From contig WLNI01000002.1 in the NCBI GenBank assembly GCA_009699875.1, forward strand, positions 124,001 to 188,000: a stretch of 64,000 nucleotides of DNA. The letters run 5' to 3'. The position numbers and the translations under genes are program-made. This DNA comes from Actinomycetota bacterium (GTDB lineage Bacteria > Actinomycetota > Acidimicrobiia > Acidimicrobiales > RAAP-2). Shown here one piece after another: positions 35,716-44,117 of the stretch. The first letter of the stretch is position 1. Every line of letters begins with the position of its first letter. Below the pieces are notes generated by a model. The model searched no databases. It saw only the letters and a list, made by a program, of their open reading frames with translations, and was not told the DNA's origin.

Positions 35716-37002
35716 GTGCTGCGAATCAACGGACTAAGCGATCAAGAGGGACGATACTTTCTTGACGACCCGGCCCGAGAGGTAACGGACCTTTTTCACT
35801 CGTCGAGCCCCGGTGTCTGGATTGGCCAGGGGGCCTCTCAATTTCATCTTTCAGGAGAAGTCGACTCCAACGATTTTACGAGCGTCTTGAACGGCCGACC
35901 ACCTCGAAGCACATTGGTGCCACGCCATCGGCGACGCCGTGTTGGCTACGACGCAATCTTTGCCGCCCCAAAGTGTGTCAGCGTTCTTTTTTCCTCTTCT
36001 GACCATGATCAAGCTCGAGCAGTGGTGAACGTGCACCATGAAGCACTTGAGATGGCACTTGGCTACCTTGAGCAACGAGCCCTCGGTATCCAGCGAACAG
36101 ATGCCGTCTCGAAGGAACGACACGTGCTTGGCATCCAAGGAGTGACGGCCGCTCGGTTTACGCATGGAATCAGCCGTTCGGGTGACCCGCATCTTCACAG
36201 CCATGTCGTGATTGCCAATCTCGCCCATGGAGATGATGGCCGCTTTGGGGCGATTGATGCGCGAGGGTTCCTCGGTCACCGGCGAGCAGCCGATGCTCTG
36301 TATCGAACCCATCTCCGCTTTGGTTTGACGAGAGACCTTGGCGTTCACTTCCAGCACCGCGTTGACGGGCGAGAAGAGATTTCTGGCGTGAGTGATGCAG
36401 AGACGCTTGCTCTGAGTGGTCGAAGCGCTGAGATTCGAAGCGGGATTCGGACGTTCCCTGAAAAGACACGTGCTTCACGTCACGACATTGAGCACCTCTG
36501 GGAACAACGCCGAGGGATGCGCTCGGAGATTGATGACCAGCCCCGCCTTCAGTCAAGCAGCCGCCATTTGGATGAGCATCACTATGCAGCAGTGATTTCA
36601 CGAGAGAGTCCAACTCCTCGCTTGGTCGTCGAAGCATGGGCCAACGGTGCAAGGGCAGGGATGCATGCGGGTGTTGTTGCTCGAGTACTTCGCCGTTTTG
36701 ATATCCCGATGGGTCGAGGTGTCTACGAGCCCTCACTCCTGAAACGACAGGTGAGTGAATCTCGCTCCATCCATAGAGTCTTAGGGCCACGACCCGTTGA
36801 ACAGGCCCGACTCGACGCATGGTGGGACCAACGAGATCGTCTTATGGAGCGTTTTATTCGCGAACCACGCCTTCGAAGGAACGAGCAGCCCGCTTTATTG
36901 TTCGACCGCCAACAAGTGATCGCCAGGGCTCGTCGCGATGGGCCTGAGAGAGTCGGATCCAGCCGAGACGCTTTGTGGCGTCAAGAACGATCCCATGGTT
37001 AG
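35716..37002 (+). CDS. MOBF (TrwC-type) relaxase without helicase domain
   Basis: A 428-residue protein with a TrwC/TraI relaxase domain: candidate nicking tyrosine Y14 (EGRYFLDD), QFHLSGEVDSNDF, YDAIFAAPKCVSVLFSS, and the metal-binding histidine triad in FTHGIS and DPHLHSHVV (H150, H161, H163, the same spacing as in TrwC). Only one N-terminal tyrosine is seen, where TrwC has a second pair. The C-terminal helicase region of conjugative MOBF proteins is missing. GTG 35716 follows GGGGAG; GTG 35692 is possible. The last 149 nt overlap the antiparallel TraG-like gene, so the C-terminus may be a rearranged sequence. It is probably an integrated mobilisation remnant or a specialised nickase. Confidence 0.82.
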   Translation: MLRINGLSDQEGRYFLDDPAREVTDLFHSSSPGVWIGQGASQFHLSGEVDSNDFTSVLNGRPPRSTLVPRHRRRRVGYDAIFAAPKCVSVLFSSSDHDQARAVVNVHHEALEMALGYLEQRALGIQRTDAVSKERHVLGIQGVTAARFTHGISRSGDPHLHSHVVIANLAHGDDGRFGAIDARGFLGHRRAADALYRTHLRFGLTRDLGVHFQHRVDGREEISGVSDAETLALSGRSAEIRSGIRTFPEKTRASRHDIEHLWEQRRGMRSEIDDQPRLQSSSRHLDEHHYAAVISRESPTPRLVVEAWANGARAGMHAGVVARVLRRFDIPMGRGVYEPSLLKRQVSESRSIHRVLGPRPVEQARLDAWWDQRDRLMERFIREPRLRRNEQPALLFDRQQVIARARRDGPERVGSSRDALWRQERSHG

Positions 37003-38212
37003 CGCGGCCGTGCGCAATTTCATCAATGCCGAGTCGGTTCTCTCTCTGGGGTGAAAGTGAGCGACTCTGAGTACGAAGCCCTTTTGCGTCTCTTGAAAGA
37101 CTTTCACTTTGACGAATGACGGTATGTTCGCCAGCGAGTTCGCTGATCGAGCGAAGTGTTTTCATATCGGCAACTCCGCCGAGGAGCAATGTTGTGGAGA
37201 AGAGCGACAACAGACCGTCAGCTTCGGCGCCCCAACGAGCGCGTGCCTGCGAGAGATCTTGTAAACAGCCGATCGTCAAGACACCTTGCCCCCCTCCTTC
37301 GCTGACGAGTTGTGGGAGGTCGGGGAGCGGGGCAATGTTGGCCAACTCGTCGAGGGCGAAGAGCAGAGGCTGCTCGGGAGTGTTGCGTCGGTAGCCCGCT
37401 GACTGGATCTCGCTAAGGAGTCCGACGACCAGCGGCGCAAGCAATGTTTGTTTTCGACCAGGTGCACAGATGTAAAGCGTGTTCGGATGCTCAACAAAGA
37501 GATCTGCATCAAGCAAGGTTTCTCTTGTTGCATTGAGTGCACCGAGCGATCGATACGCACCGACAACTCCCGAGGTCGTTGACCAGATACTCGAAAGTTC
37601 TCGAGAGTCTGACGCGAGAATTCCAGAGAGGAGTGACGTTGATGGATGGTCGTCTCCAGCGACCGACTCCAAGATCTCGAGGGCTGGCTCACCTCGACGT
37701 CGATCGATCCACCCCACGACGGTCGCCATATCGAGTTGCGCGTGATGGGCTGCATAGAGAAGAGGGGCCAGCAGCGCACCCGCACGTTCCGACCAGTGAT
37801 CTATCCCAGCAGCGCCGCTCGCCCGACGTTGACTCGAACTCACCATGGCGCTCGAAATATCGAGCGCTCCGTCCCATTGTCGAGCAGCTCGGAGGGGAGA
37901 CCACCCAATCCTCTCGACTCCTTTCGAAGGTGACGTTTCTCCCGTTGGGTCGAAGAGAACGCAATATCCGACATTTTTCCGTGAATTTGACGTTGATTCC
38001 ATGACGTCTTTTTTGGTTGAAGTGCTCACGACGGCACGAGGGGCACACAAGACGTTCGGAACGATGATGCTGGACGTTTTTCCAGAGCGTGTAGGCCCGA
38101 TAATTAGCGCACTTCGTTCGTAACCGGACCAAATCCACTCTTTTTCACGCGCTCCAAGAAAAATGCCTCGCGAACGTGAAATCGTTGACTCATTTGGTGT
38201 GAAATCGACCAT
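36854..38212 (-). CDS. VirD4/TraG-type coupling ATPase, soluble form
   Basis: A 452-residue type IV coupling protein family ATPase. Walker A is GPTRSGKT (residues 39-46), followed by VVSTSTKKDV and CVLFDPTGE; Walker B is LLFALDEL (about 283-290), with EGGGQGVLTIGCLQDLSQAR as the sensor region. VirD4 proteins normally carry two N-terminal membrane helices; here the ATPase starts almost at once. A TTG at 38341 would add 43 residues with one short hydrophobic stretch, which could be a membrane anchor. Its C-terminal ATKRLGWIRLSQAHRDEPW resembles the family end. It converges with and overlaps the relaxase gene, a natural partner in DNA transfer. No mating-pore genes are in the window. Confidence 0.82.
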   Translation of the reverse strand: MVDFTPNESTISRSRGIFLGAREKEWIWSGYERSALIIGPTRSGKTSSIIVPNVLCAPRAVVSTSTKKDVMESTSNSRKNVGYCVLFDPTGETSPSKGVERIGWSPLRAARQWDGALDISSAMVSSSQRRASGAAGIDHWSERAGALLAPLLYAAHHAQLDMATVVGWIDRRRGEPALEILESVAGDDHPSTSLLSGILASDSRELSSIWSTTSGVVGAYRSLGALNATRETLLDADLFVEHPNTLYICAPGRKQTLLAPLVVGLLSEIQSAGYRRNTPEQPLLFALDELANIAPLPDLPQLVSEGGGQGVLTIGCLQDLSQARARWGAEADGLLSLFSTTLLLGGVADMKTLRSISELAGEHTVIRQSESLSRDAKGLRTQSRSLSPQRENRLGIDEIAHGRANHGIVLDATKRLGWIRLSQAHRDEPWRSLVGGRTIKRAARSFEGVVRE

Positions 38213-38251
38213 GATCGCAACGGTCGCGCGGTCTCGAAATACCGAGAATGC

Positions 38252-38280
38252 TTGACACGGGCTCTTGTAGCGATTCTGAT
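38252..38280 (+). promoter_or_regulatory. Candidate promoter upstream of the H1-like gene
   Basis: TTGACA at 38252-38257, a 17-nt spacer and TCTGAT at 38275-38280. Transcription would start near 38287 and leave a leader of about 295 nt before the H1-like GTG. Confidence 0.45.
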
Positions 38281-38312
38281 AGTAGGTAGCCAATAAAAAG
38301 AGGTAACTGGAA

Positions 38313-38555
38313 ATGGGCAACGTGAGTGAACAATCGAGCAAGCAAAGCGTGCGGAGACACGCTCTTCGCGCTCGGTCTTGCTCGACTCGTCGCTCAGTTG
38401 TTGTTGCGTCAATTTTGAGGCCGTGTAGAACTCCGTTCGTTGCGACAGCCGAAACGCTGGCGCTCGTGGCGTGTGACTACACCCAACTGCAAGTGGTGAT
38501 GAATCCGGCCGCTTCACATTGTGGAGTGACAAACCGGATCGTGGCCAGTTTGTAG
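38313..38555 (+). CDS. Possible small basic protein of 80 residues
   Basis: ATG 38313 lies about 33 nt after the candidate promoter and has AGAGG upstream. The product begins MGNVSEQSSKQSVRRHALRA, is Arg/Ser-rich in its first half and matches no family I know. Codon use is not clearly that of a real gene, so it may be chance within a long leader. Confidence 0.22.
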   Translation: MGNVSEQSSKQSVRRHALRARSCSTRRSVVVASILRPCRTPFVATAETLALVACDYTQLQVVMNPAASHCGVTNRIVASL

Positions 38556-38581
38556 GAAAAGAAACCGTAGGAGGTACACCC

Positions 38582-39061
38582 GTGGCGACAGCCGCAAAGA
38601 AAAGGAAGGCTCCGGCCCGTAAAGCCGCTGCCAGGAAAGTGACCAAGAAGAGGGCCCCGGCACGTAAGACAGCCGCTCGTAAGACGGCGAAGCGTCGGGC
38701 TCCGGCACGCAAGACGGCCGCCAAAAAGGCGACCAAAAAGCGCGCTACCAAGAAGAGGGCTCCGGCACGCAAGACGGCCGCTCGCAAGACAGCAAAAAAG
38801 CGAACGACCAAAAAGCGCGCTACGAAGAAGAGGGCTCCGGCACGCAAGACGGCCGCTCGTAAGACAACCAAAAAACGAGCGACCAAAAAGCGCGCTACCA
38901 AGAAGAGGGCTCCGGCTCGCAAGACGGCTGCCAAAAAGGCAACCAAGAAGCGTGCAACCAAAAAGCGTGCACCAGCACGTAAGGCTGCAGCTCGCAAGAC
39001 AACCAAAAAGCGTGCAACCAAAAAACGTGCTCCTGCACGTAAGGCAGCACGTCGTAGGTAG
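38582..39061 (+). CDS. Histone H1-like Lys/Arg/Ala-rich DNA-binding protein
   Basis: A 159-residue protein made almost entirely of Lys, Arg, Ala, Thr and Pro, in repeats built from APARKTAARK, APARKTAAKKATKKR and ATKKRATKKR units. It resembles the C-terminal tails of histone H1 and of actinobacterial HupB and H1-like proteins, without a folded domain. It would bind DNA or RNA non-specifically and compact the nucleoid. GTG 38582 follows a perfect AGGAGG by 8 nt, the strongest ribosome-binding site in this part, suggesting high expression. It is followed by two hairpins. Confidence 0.85.
   Translation: MATAAKKRKAPARKAAARKVTKKRAPARKTAARKTAKRRAPARKTAAKKATKKRATKKRAPARKTAARKTAKKRTTKKRATKKRAPARKTAARKTTKKRATKKRATKKRAPARKTAAKKATKKRATKKRAPARKAAARKTTKKRATKKRAPARKAARRR
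38646..39055 (+). repeat. Degenerate tandem repeats inside the H1-like gene
   Basis: Units such as AGAGGGCTCCGGCACGCAAG recur about every 75 nt (for example near 38754, 38830 and, with one change, 38903), interspersed with ACCAAAAAGCGYGC blocks. These encode the basic peptide repeats; copy number may vary between strains. Confidence 0.75.
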
Positions 39062-39067
39062 TAATAA

Positions 39068-39089
39068 TTGCGACAGCAGTTTGTCGCAA
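39068..39089 (+). terminator. Hairpin after the H1-like gene
   Basis: TTGCGACA (39068-39075) pairs perfectly with TGTCGCAA (39082-39089) over a 6-nt loop, 7 nt after the H1-like stop. No T-run follows, so it may stabilise or terminate with help from the next hairpin. Confidence 0.45.
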
Positions 39090-39096
39090 CAGTCGA

Positions 39097-39738
39097 TTAG
39101 TGGGGGCCTTCGGGCCCCCACTGTCGCGTCTGGGCATCAAGAAGCGCAAAGTCCTCGGGGATGTCGATATCGAGACCGAGGTCATCATCTTGGATGATGT
39201 GGAGTTCGAATCCCAACCGTTTGACTTCTTCAATGTGCCGATCGAAGGATCCTTTCCCGTAAGAGAAACGGAAGCCTGCCTCTCTAGGCAACACGATGAT
39301 GTTGGTTCCGTCTCCGTGCCGATCAGGCACAAGGGTGACTCCTTGCAACCGGGGGAGCGAGGTGAGTCCCTTTGGGTACGGCAAGTCTGCGTGGCACACG
39401 GTGATCTGCTCGAACCCCAAGGCTTCTAAGTGGGCAACCCCACTCTCTACCGCCACATTCAGTCCTCTCCCTGGCGCCCAGACCACGATGGCGTTGTTGT
39501 CCGTCGCCCATTGCGCCACGTCGGCATCGTCACAGACAACTGCGACGGGTAGTGGCGACGCGGCTTGAAGGACGCCTTTCGCCAGGAGGTGAGCGAGTTT
39601 GATTCGTTCATCACGATCAAGAACAGGCGCAAGTCGCTCTTTGGCTGCGTCAAAGGCCTTCACGGGAATCAACACGGCATCTCGGGTGCTGTTCTTGTGC
39701 GGATCGCCATGAGCAGTCTCGAAGGAGTCGCTCATCAT
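39097..39738 (-). CDS. cofC: 2-phospho-L-lactate guanylyltransferase (F420 biosynthesis)
   Basis: A 213-residue CofC/FbiD nucleotidyltransferase that makes the guanylated lactyl or enolpyruvyl donor for coenzyme F420. Motifs are LIPVKAFDAAKERLAPVL, ERIKLAHLLAKGVL, WAPGRGLNVAVESGV, CHADLPYPKGL, DRHGDGTNIIVLP and FRFSYGKGSFDRHIEE, all characteristic. Tandem ATGs at 39738/39735 lie 7 nt after a TAGACT box. The end of the gene is formed by a strong GC hairpin facing the H1-like gene. Implies an F420-using metabolism; the PPOX-fold protein at 2.2 kb may be one user. Confidence 0.9.
   Translation of the reverse strand: MMSDSFETAHGDPHKNSTRDAVLIPVKAFDAAKERLAPVLDRDERIKLAHLLAKGVLQAASPLPVAVVCDDADVAQWATDNNAIVVWAPGRGLNVAVESGVAHLEALGFEQITVCHADLPYPKGLTSLPRLQGVTLVPDRHGDGTNIIVLPREAGFRFSYGKGSFDRHIEEVKRLGFELHIIQDDDLGLDIDIPEDFALLDAQTRQWGPEGPH
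39100..39121. terminator. GC-rich TTCG tetraloop hairpin shared by convergent genes
   Basis: A perfect 9-bp stem GTGGGGGCC/GGCCCCCAC closes a TTCG tetraloop. It lies downstream of the H1-like gene and inside the last codons of cofC, on the opposite strand. There is no T-run, so it may be a bidirectional barrier or a factor-assisted terminator. Confidence 0.5.
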
Positions 39739-39745
39739 GGTGCTG

Positions 39746-39751
39746 AGTCTA
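39746..39751 (-). promoter_or_regulatory. Candidate -10 box TAGACT of cofC
   Basis: Read on the minus strand, TAGACT ends 7 nt before the ATG at 39738, so the message would be leaderless. Confidence 0.5.
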
Positions 39752-39853
39752 TGGCTGCGACCCCCGTTCGAGAAATATGGGGCTGGGGTTGTCGACAAGT
39801 GGTTGTGGGAGTCGCTCCAATACGACGATTCTCCGCACGTTCACGTGACCCCG

Positions 39854-39859
39854 TACCAT
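39854..39859 (+). promoter_or_regulatory. Candidate -10 box TACCAT of the MatB-like gene
   Basis: TACCAT ends 7 nt before the ATG at 39867. It overlaps an earlier in-frame ATG (39858), which is therefore probably not the start. Confidence 0.45.
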
Positions 39860-39866
39860 GCCTCCT

Positions 39867-41300
39867 ATGACGCAAGATGCCCAGAGCTCGAGGACACTGC
39901 CGGCGAGGTGGGTTGAGAACTGGCGTGCGCATCCCACCCGAGTCGCTCTTTCTTGTGATGGCGTGTCTCTGAGCGGCGAAGAATTGGAACATCGATCTCG
40001 TTACTTCGCAGGAATCCTCACGAGTCTTGGCGTGGGTCCAGGGGATCGAGTCGTTTGGGAAGCAACAAGTTCCACAGAGTCGGTGAGTCTGGCGATTGCC
40101 ATCATGCGTCTTGGAGCGGTGCTTGTCCCGGTCAGCGAGCGCCAGCGCACCCACGAGCGCCACACAGTAGTGAGCGATGTCTCGCCACGTCTCGTCGTTT
40201 CAGCCAACGGACTTGATCTTGGAGATCTTGATGTTCGACAACTCTCTCTCGACAACCTTCATGACATCGCCTCAGATGAGTGCGTCCTCGATCACGTGGG
40301 CCTCGATGAGCGTGCGCTGATCGTCTATACCTCTGGGACCACTGGAACACCAAAAGGTGCGGTGATGACGCACCGAAATCTCTCTGCGCATGCGTCGTCA
40401 CTCGAACAAGCCTGGGGATGGACCGCTGATGATCGACTGCTGTTCGCTCTTCCGTTGTTCCATGTTCATGGTTTGGTCGCTGGACTGTTCACGTCGCTGA
40501 GTTGTGGTTCGAGCACTCTCGTACAGTCTCACTTTGAGACGCAGCGTTTTCTTGGAGCAATGCGAGATGAACGAGCCACCATGAGTTTCTGTGTGCCAAC
40601 AATGCTGCATCGCCTGATTCTCGATCCCGACGTTGGCAATGTTGCGAACCTCCGACTTTTGGTTTCGGGCTCTGCGCCACTCTCCGTGCAGCTCTTTCAT
40701 GCATTTGAAGAGCAGGGGAGCACCATCTTGGAGCGCTATGGAATGACCGAAACCCTGCTGACTCTCTCCAACCCGCTTCTCGGGCCTCGTCGAGCGGGCA
40801 CCGTGGGCCTGACACTCCCTGGGGTCCAGGCCGATTTGCCCCAACGAGGCGAGCAAGAACGCGAACTTCGAATTTCTGGGCCCACGGTATTTCAGGGCTA
40901 TTGGAATCGGCCCGAGGCCACGGCAGAGATCTTGGAAGACGGCTGGCTCTCAACGGGAGACATCGTGCGACTCGACGACGCAGGCTACGCCGTGATCTGT
41001 GGACGGATGAAGGAGCTCATCATTACAGGTGGCCTGAATGTCTATCCAAGTGAGGTTGAAGACATGCTCCGCCTTCAAGAAGGGATTCTCGACGCCGCAG
41101 TGGTGGGCGTGCCCTCTGAGGAGTGGGGCGAAGAAGTGGTGGCCTACGTCATCAATGATGCGGCCTCACTGGACGTTGAAGGGATTCAAGCGAGGTTGGC
41201 GTCCGTGATGAGTTCGTACAAGATTCCAAAACGCTTTGTCACTGTCGATGAACTTCCGAGAAACGATCTTGGAAAACTGCAACGTCACCTCCTCCCATGA
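39867..41300 (+). CDS. Acyl-CoA synthetase, malonyl-CoA synthetase (MatB)-like
   Basis: A 477-residue adenylate-forming ligase with LIVYTSGTTGTPKGAVMTH, the LPLFHVHGLVAGLFTSL motif, LERYGMTETLLTLSNPL, RRAGTVGLTLPGVQADL, GWLSTGDIV, ELIITGGLNVYPSEVE and the catalytic lysine near the C-terminus (RNDLGKLQRHLL). The FHVHGL and RxAGTVGxxLPGV segments recall MatB, which activates malonate or methylmalonate, but substrate specificity needs testing. Its last 4 nt overlap the rnhB start. Confidence 0.85.
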   Translation: MTQDAQSSRTLPARWVENWRAHPTRVALSCDGVSLSGEELEHRSRYFAGILTSLGVGPGDRVVWEATSSTESVSLAIAIMRLGAVLVPVSERQRTHERHTVVSDVSPRLVVSANGLDLGDLDVRQLSLDNLHDIASDECVLDHVGLDERALIVYTSGTTGTPKGAVMTHRNLSAHASSLEQAWGWTADDRLLFALPLFHVHGLVAGLFTSLSCGSSTLVQSHFETQRFLGAMRDERATMSFCVPTMLHRLILDPDVGNVANLRLLVSGSAPLSVQLFHAFEEQGSTILERYGMTETLLTLSNPLLGPRRAGTVGLTLPGVQADLPQRGEQERELRISGPTVFQGYWNRPEATAEILEDGWLSTGDIVRLDDAGYAVICGRMKELIITGGLNVYPSEVEDMLRLQEGILDAAVVGVPSEEWGEEVVAYVINDAASLDVEGIQARLASVMSSYKIPKRFVTVDELPRNDLGKLQRHLLP

Positions 41301-42013
41301 GTACCCCCATCCCAGACCTCAGCGTGGAGCGCCAGGCCTTTGCGAATGGGGCTCAGCGGGTGGCGGGTATGGACGAAGTAGGTCGAGGTGCGTGGGCTGG
41401 CCCAGTCTCGGTCGGCGTCGTGATGATTGAGAGCACGGTTGGTCCTCAACCAGAGAAGGTACGCGATTCAAAGGCAATCGCGAAGTCCGTTCGAGAGAAG
41501 CTTGTACCTGAGATTACTGAGTGGGCCCTCGACTCCGCCGTGGGGCATGCATCGCCCTCTGAATGTGACCTCTTAGGTATGAGGGCAGCTATCGCTCTCG
41601 CTAGCTCTCGAGCCCTCGATGCACTCGGCAATGTCCCCGACGTTGTCATCGTCGACGGACCACTCGATCTTTTGGCAGCCGAATCAGTAGAGTTCAATGC
41701 ACTCGTGCGGAACCACCGTTGGCGAGAACGCTCGCCACGTGTCGAAGCGATCGTCAAAGCAGATCAGACGTGCACCAGCGTCTCGGCGGCGTCAGTCATC
41801 GCCAAAGTCACCCGTGATCAGATGATGAGCGCTCTGGCGGAGAACTTTCCACCGTTTGATTTCGAGATCAATGTTGGCTATCCCTCTCCTCAACACCAAC
41901 GAGCCCTCCGAGGATTTGGGCTGACCCCACTTCACCGTCGGTCATGGCGTTTCGTGGACTCGATCCCGTGGCTCATGGGCACAGACCGCCCTCGCTCCGA
42001 ACCCACTCGGTAG
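41297..42013 (+). CDS. rnhB: Ribonuclease HII
   Basis: A 238-residue type 2 RNase H that removes RNA from RNA-DNA hybrids and starts excision of misinserted ribonucleotides. Acidic catalytic residues appear in GMDEVGRGAWAGPVSV and VVIVDG, with the YPHHGY-region counterpart KADQTCTSVSAASVIAKVTRD and GYPSPQHQRAL. The ATG overlaps the ligase stop. Full length for the family. The usual neighbour rplS is not seen. Confidence 0.95.
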   Translation: MSTPIPDLSVERQAFANGAQRVAGMDEVGRGAWAGPVSVGVVMIESTVGPQPEKVRDSKAIAKSVREKLVPEITEWALDSAVGHASPSECDLLGMRAAIALASSRALDALGNVPDVVIVDGPLDLLAAESVEFNALVRNHRWRERSPRVEAIVKADQTCTSVSAASVIAKVTRDQMMSALAENFPPFDFEINVGYPSPQHQRALRGFGLTPLHRRSWRFVDSIPWLMGTDRPRSEPTR

Positions 42014-42016
42014 ACT
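42011..42016 (+). promoter_or_regulatory. Candidate -10 box TAGACT of dppDF fusion
   Basis: TAGACT spans the rnhB stop codon and ends 7 nt before GTG 42024. Confidence 0.5.
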
Positions 42017-42023
42017 TGGCGTT

Positions 42024-44084
42024 GTGGCGACCGTCCTCTCCGTTCAAAATCTCGTCACTGAGTTTCGGATGCGCAATTCGACGCTGACCGCAGTCGATGG
42101 GGTTTCATTTGAGATCAATGCAGGAGAGTGCGTCGGCCTCGTGGGCGAATCCGGATGCGGCAAGTCAACGACGGGACTCTCAATCATGCGTTTGCTCCCA
42201 GCAAACGGAGCAGTGAGTTCGGGACACATTGAGCTTTTAGGGAGCGACCTGGCATCGCTTTCTGAGAGCGAGATGCAAAAGGTCCGAGGGAACGACGTGG
42301 CCTTGATTCCCCAAGATCCCATGACGTCGCTCAATCCAACCATGCGGATCGGCAAGCAGATCGCTGAGGGAGTCCGTCTCCATCAGCGGGTCTCAAAACA
42401 ACAAGCTCGACAGCGTGCCTTGGAGGTCCTTCGTCTCGTCGAGATGCCACGACCAGAAGAGCGACTCGATCAGTATCCCCACGAGCTCTCCGGTGGGCTG
42501 CGTCAACGAGTCATGATCGCAATGGCGTTGGTCTGTGAACCCAAGCTCTTGATCGCCGACGAGCCAACGACGGCACTCGACGTGACGATTCAGGCTCAGA
42601 TCTTGGACTTGATTGATTCTCTGAGAGAACAACTTGACATGGCGGTTCTGTTGATCACCCACGACATGGGAGTGATTGCCGGGAGGACCGACCGAGTTGT
42701 GGTGATGTACGCCGGCAAAGTCGCAGAAGAAGCGACCACGGAGCGACTTTTTCTCTCAACCCGCCACCCGTACTCGGCAGCACTCCTCGCGTCGGTGCCA
42801 ACCATTGAAGAGCGAGGAGAGTCAAGACTGCTCAGCATCCCTGGCCTCCCTCCCGACCTTGCTGAAGAGATCATCGGATGTCGCTTTGCAGCTCGATGCC
42901 AGTTTGCCGACGCCACATGTCGGGCCAGTGAACCGATGATGAGCCAAGAGCCTGGCTCAGTTCATCGCTATGCCTGTTTTCACCCCGTTGACGGGGTTTC
43001 GTCGGTTTTTGTGCGTTCAGCGCCTTCTGGGCGATCAGAAGGCGCTCTGAACGAAGCTTCGAAGGGAGAAACGCTGCTTCGCGTTGCGCATCTTGTGAAA
43101 GAGTTCCCAATCTTTTCTGGTGGCGTTCTACGAAAGAACACTGGCTCGGTGAAGGCAGTCTCGGACATATCGTTCGAGGTCGCACGTGGTGAGACCTTTG
43201 GCCTTGTCGGTGAATCAGGGTGTGGCAAGACAACAGTGGCCAAGCTCCTGACCCTTCTTGAGACCCCGACGTCAGGGAGCATCACCTTTGAGGGGACTGA
43301 CCTGCTCAGCCTTGGAAGTAGCGAACTGCGGCGACAGCGCAAAGATATTCAGTTGATGTTCCAAGATCCCTATGCCTCGCTCGATCCACGGATGCGAGTG
43401 GGTTCTATTTTGCGTGAACCACTCAAGGTCCAACGGATCGGCAGCGATGCAGAGCAACGGGCTCGTGTTCTTTCCCTCTTAGACGATGTTGGATTATCCC
43501 CGTCGGCCGTGCAGCGCTATCCGCACGAATTCTCTGGGGGGCAACGCCAACGCATCGGTTTTGCTCGGGCACTGGCGCTTGGACCTCGCCTCCTTATCGC
43601 TGACGAGCCGGTGTCTGCGCTCGACGTCTCGATCCAAGCGCAACTTTTGAACCTGATGAAGGACCAACAAGCGGCTCGGGGCCTGACCATGATCCTTGTC
43701 AGTCACGACCTTGCGGTCATGCGGTACATGGCGGACACCATTGGCGTGATGTATCTCGGCAAACTGGTCGAAGTCGGCCCCGCAGCGACCATCTTGGAAC
43801 ATCCTGCCCATCCCTACAGCCAAGGCCTCTTAGACGCGGTTCCTGTCCCGGACGTTGCCGAGTCTCGTCGACGGCGTGGTCTTCAGATTCAAGGAGAGCT
43901 GCCGTCTCCTATCGATCCACCACAAGGATGCCGCTTCTCGACACGATGCCCTCGGGCTCAAGCGATCTGTTCCATCGAAGAGCCTGCATTCCAGGAGTTC
44001 GCCGGAGGGAACCGGGCCGCGTGTCACTTCCCATTGTTGGCACCGCTTCGCCAGAGTTCAGTGGCACCAAACGCGCCACACTGA
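42024..44084 (+). CDS. Fused double ATPase of an oligopeptide ABC transporter (DppD-DppF type)
   Basis: A 686-residue protein with two complete ABC domains. Each has Walker [19 protein letters not shown], signature [30 protein letters not shown], Walker [25 protein letters not shown] and an H-loop. Each domain is followed by the oligopeptide-family C-terminal cysteine-rich segment ([15 protein letters not shown] and [15 protein letters not shown]), which may bind an iron-sulfur cluster. It would energise a peptide or nickel importer. No permease is adjacent; the ATPase-less peptide importer at 51.2-55.1 kb is the obvious partner. The gene is convergent with the sugar-binding protein. Confidence 0.93.
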   Translation: MATVLSVQNLVTEFRMRNSTLTAVDGVSFEINAGECVGLVGESGCGKSTTGLSIMRLLPANGAVSSGHIELLGSDLASLSESEMQKVRGNDVALIPQDPMTSLNPTMRIGKQIAEGVRLHQRVSKQQARQRALEVLRLVEMPRPEERLDQYPHELSGGLRQRVMIAMALVCEPKLLIADEPTTALDVTIQAQILDLIDSLREQLDMAVLLITHDMGVIAGRTDRVVVMYAGKVAEEATTERLFLSTRHPYSAALLASVPTIEERGESRLLSIPGLPPDLAEEIIGCRFAARCQFADATCRASEPMMSQEPGSVHRYACFHPVDGVSSVFVRSAPSGRSEGALNEASKGETLLRVAHLVKEFPIFSGGVLRKNTGSVKAVSDISFEVARGETFGLVGESGCGKTTVAKLLTLLETPTSGSITFEGTDLLSLGSSELRRQRKDIQLMFQDPYASLDPRMRVGSILREPLKVQRIGSDAEQRARVLSLLDDVGLSPSAVQRYPHEFSGGQRQRIGFARALALGPRLLIADEPVSALDVSIQAQLLNLMKDQQAARGLTMILVSHDLAVMRYMADTIGVMYLGKLVEVGPAATILEHPAHPYSQGLLDAVPVPDVAESRRRRGLQIQGELPSPIDPPQGCRFSTRCPRAQAICSIEEPAFQEFAGGNRAACHFPLLAPLRQSSVAPNAPH

Positions 44085-44117
44085 ACCGGTAAAGAAGCCT
44101 GCGAGACGTGGGTGGCG

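Larger units (their letters stand above)
38213..38581. other. 369-nt region between coupling ATPase and H1-like gene
   Basis: This gap holds a near-consensus plus-strand promoter (38252-38280) and a weak 80-codon frame, but no protein of known family. It could be a long leader of the H1-like gene or contain a small gene or a transfer-origin-like site. No clear large inverted repeat was noticed. Confidence 0.4.

Noticed and set aside
38104-39021. Minus-strand frame rich in LARFLVAFLAAVLRAG repeats that looks like a membrane protein
   Set aside because: It is the antisense of the Lys/Arg/Ala repeats of the H1-like gene, which has a strong AGGAGG and a known composition type. The hydrophobic repeats arise from complementing AAR/CGY codons.
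38646-39055. Regularly spaced repeats that might suggest a CRISPR array
   Set aside because: The repeats are in frame, degenerate and encode basic peptide units; spacers are not unique and no cas genes are present.
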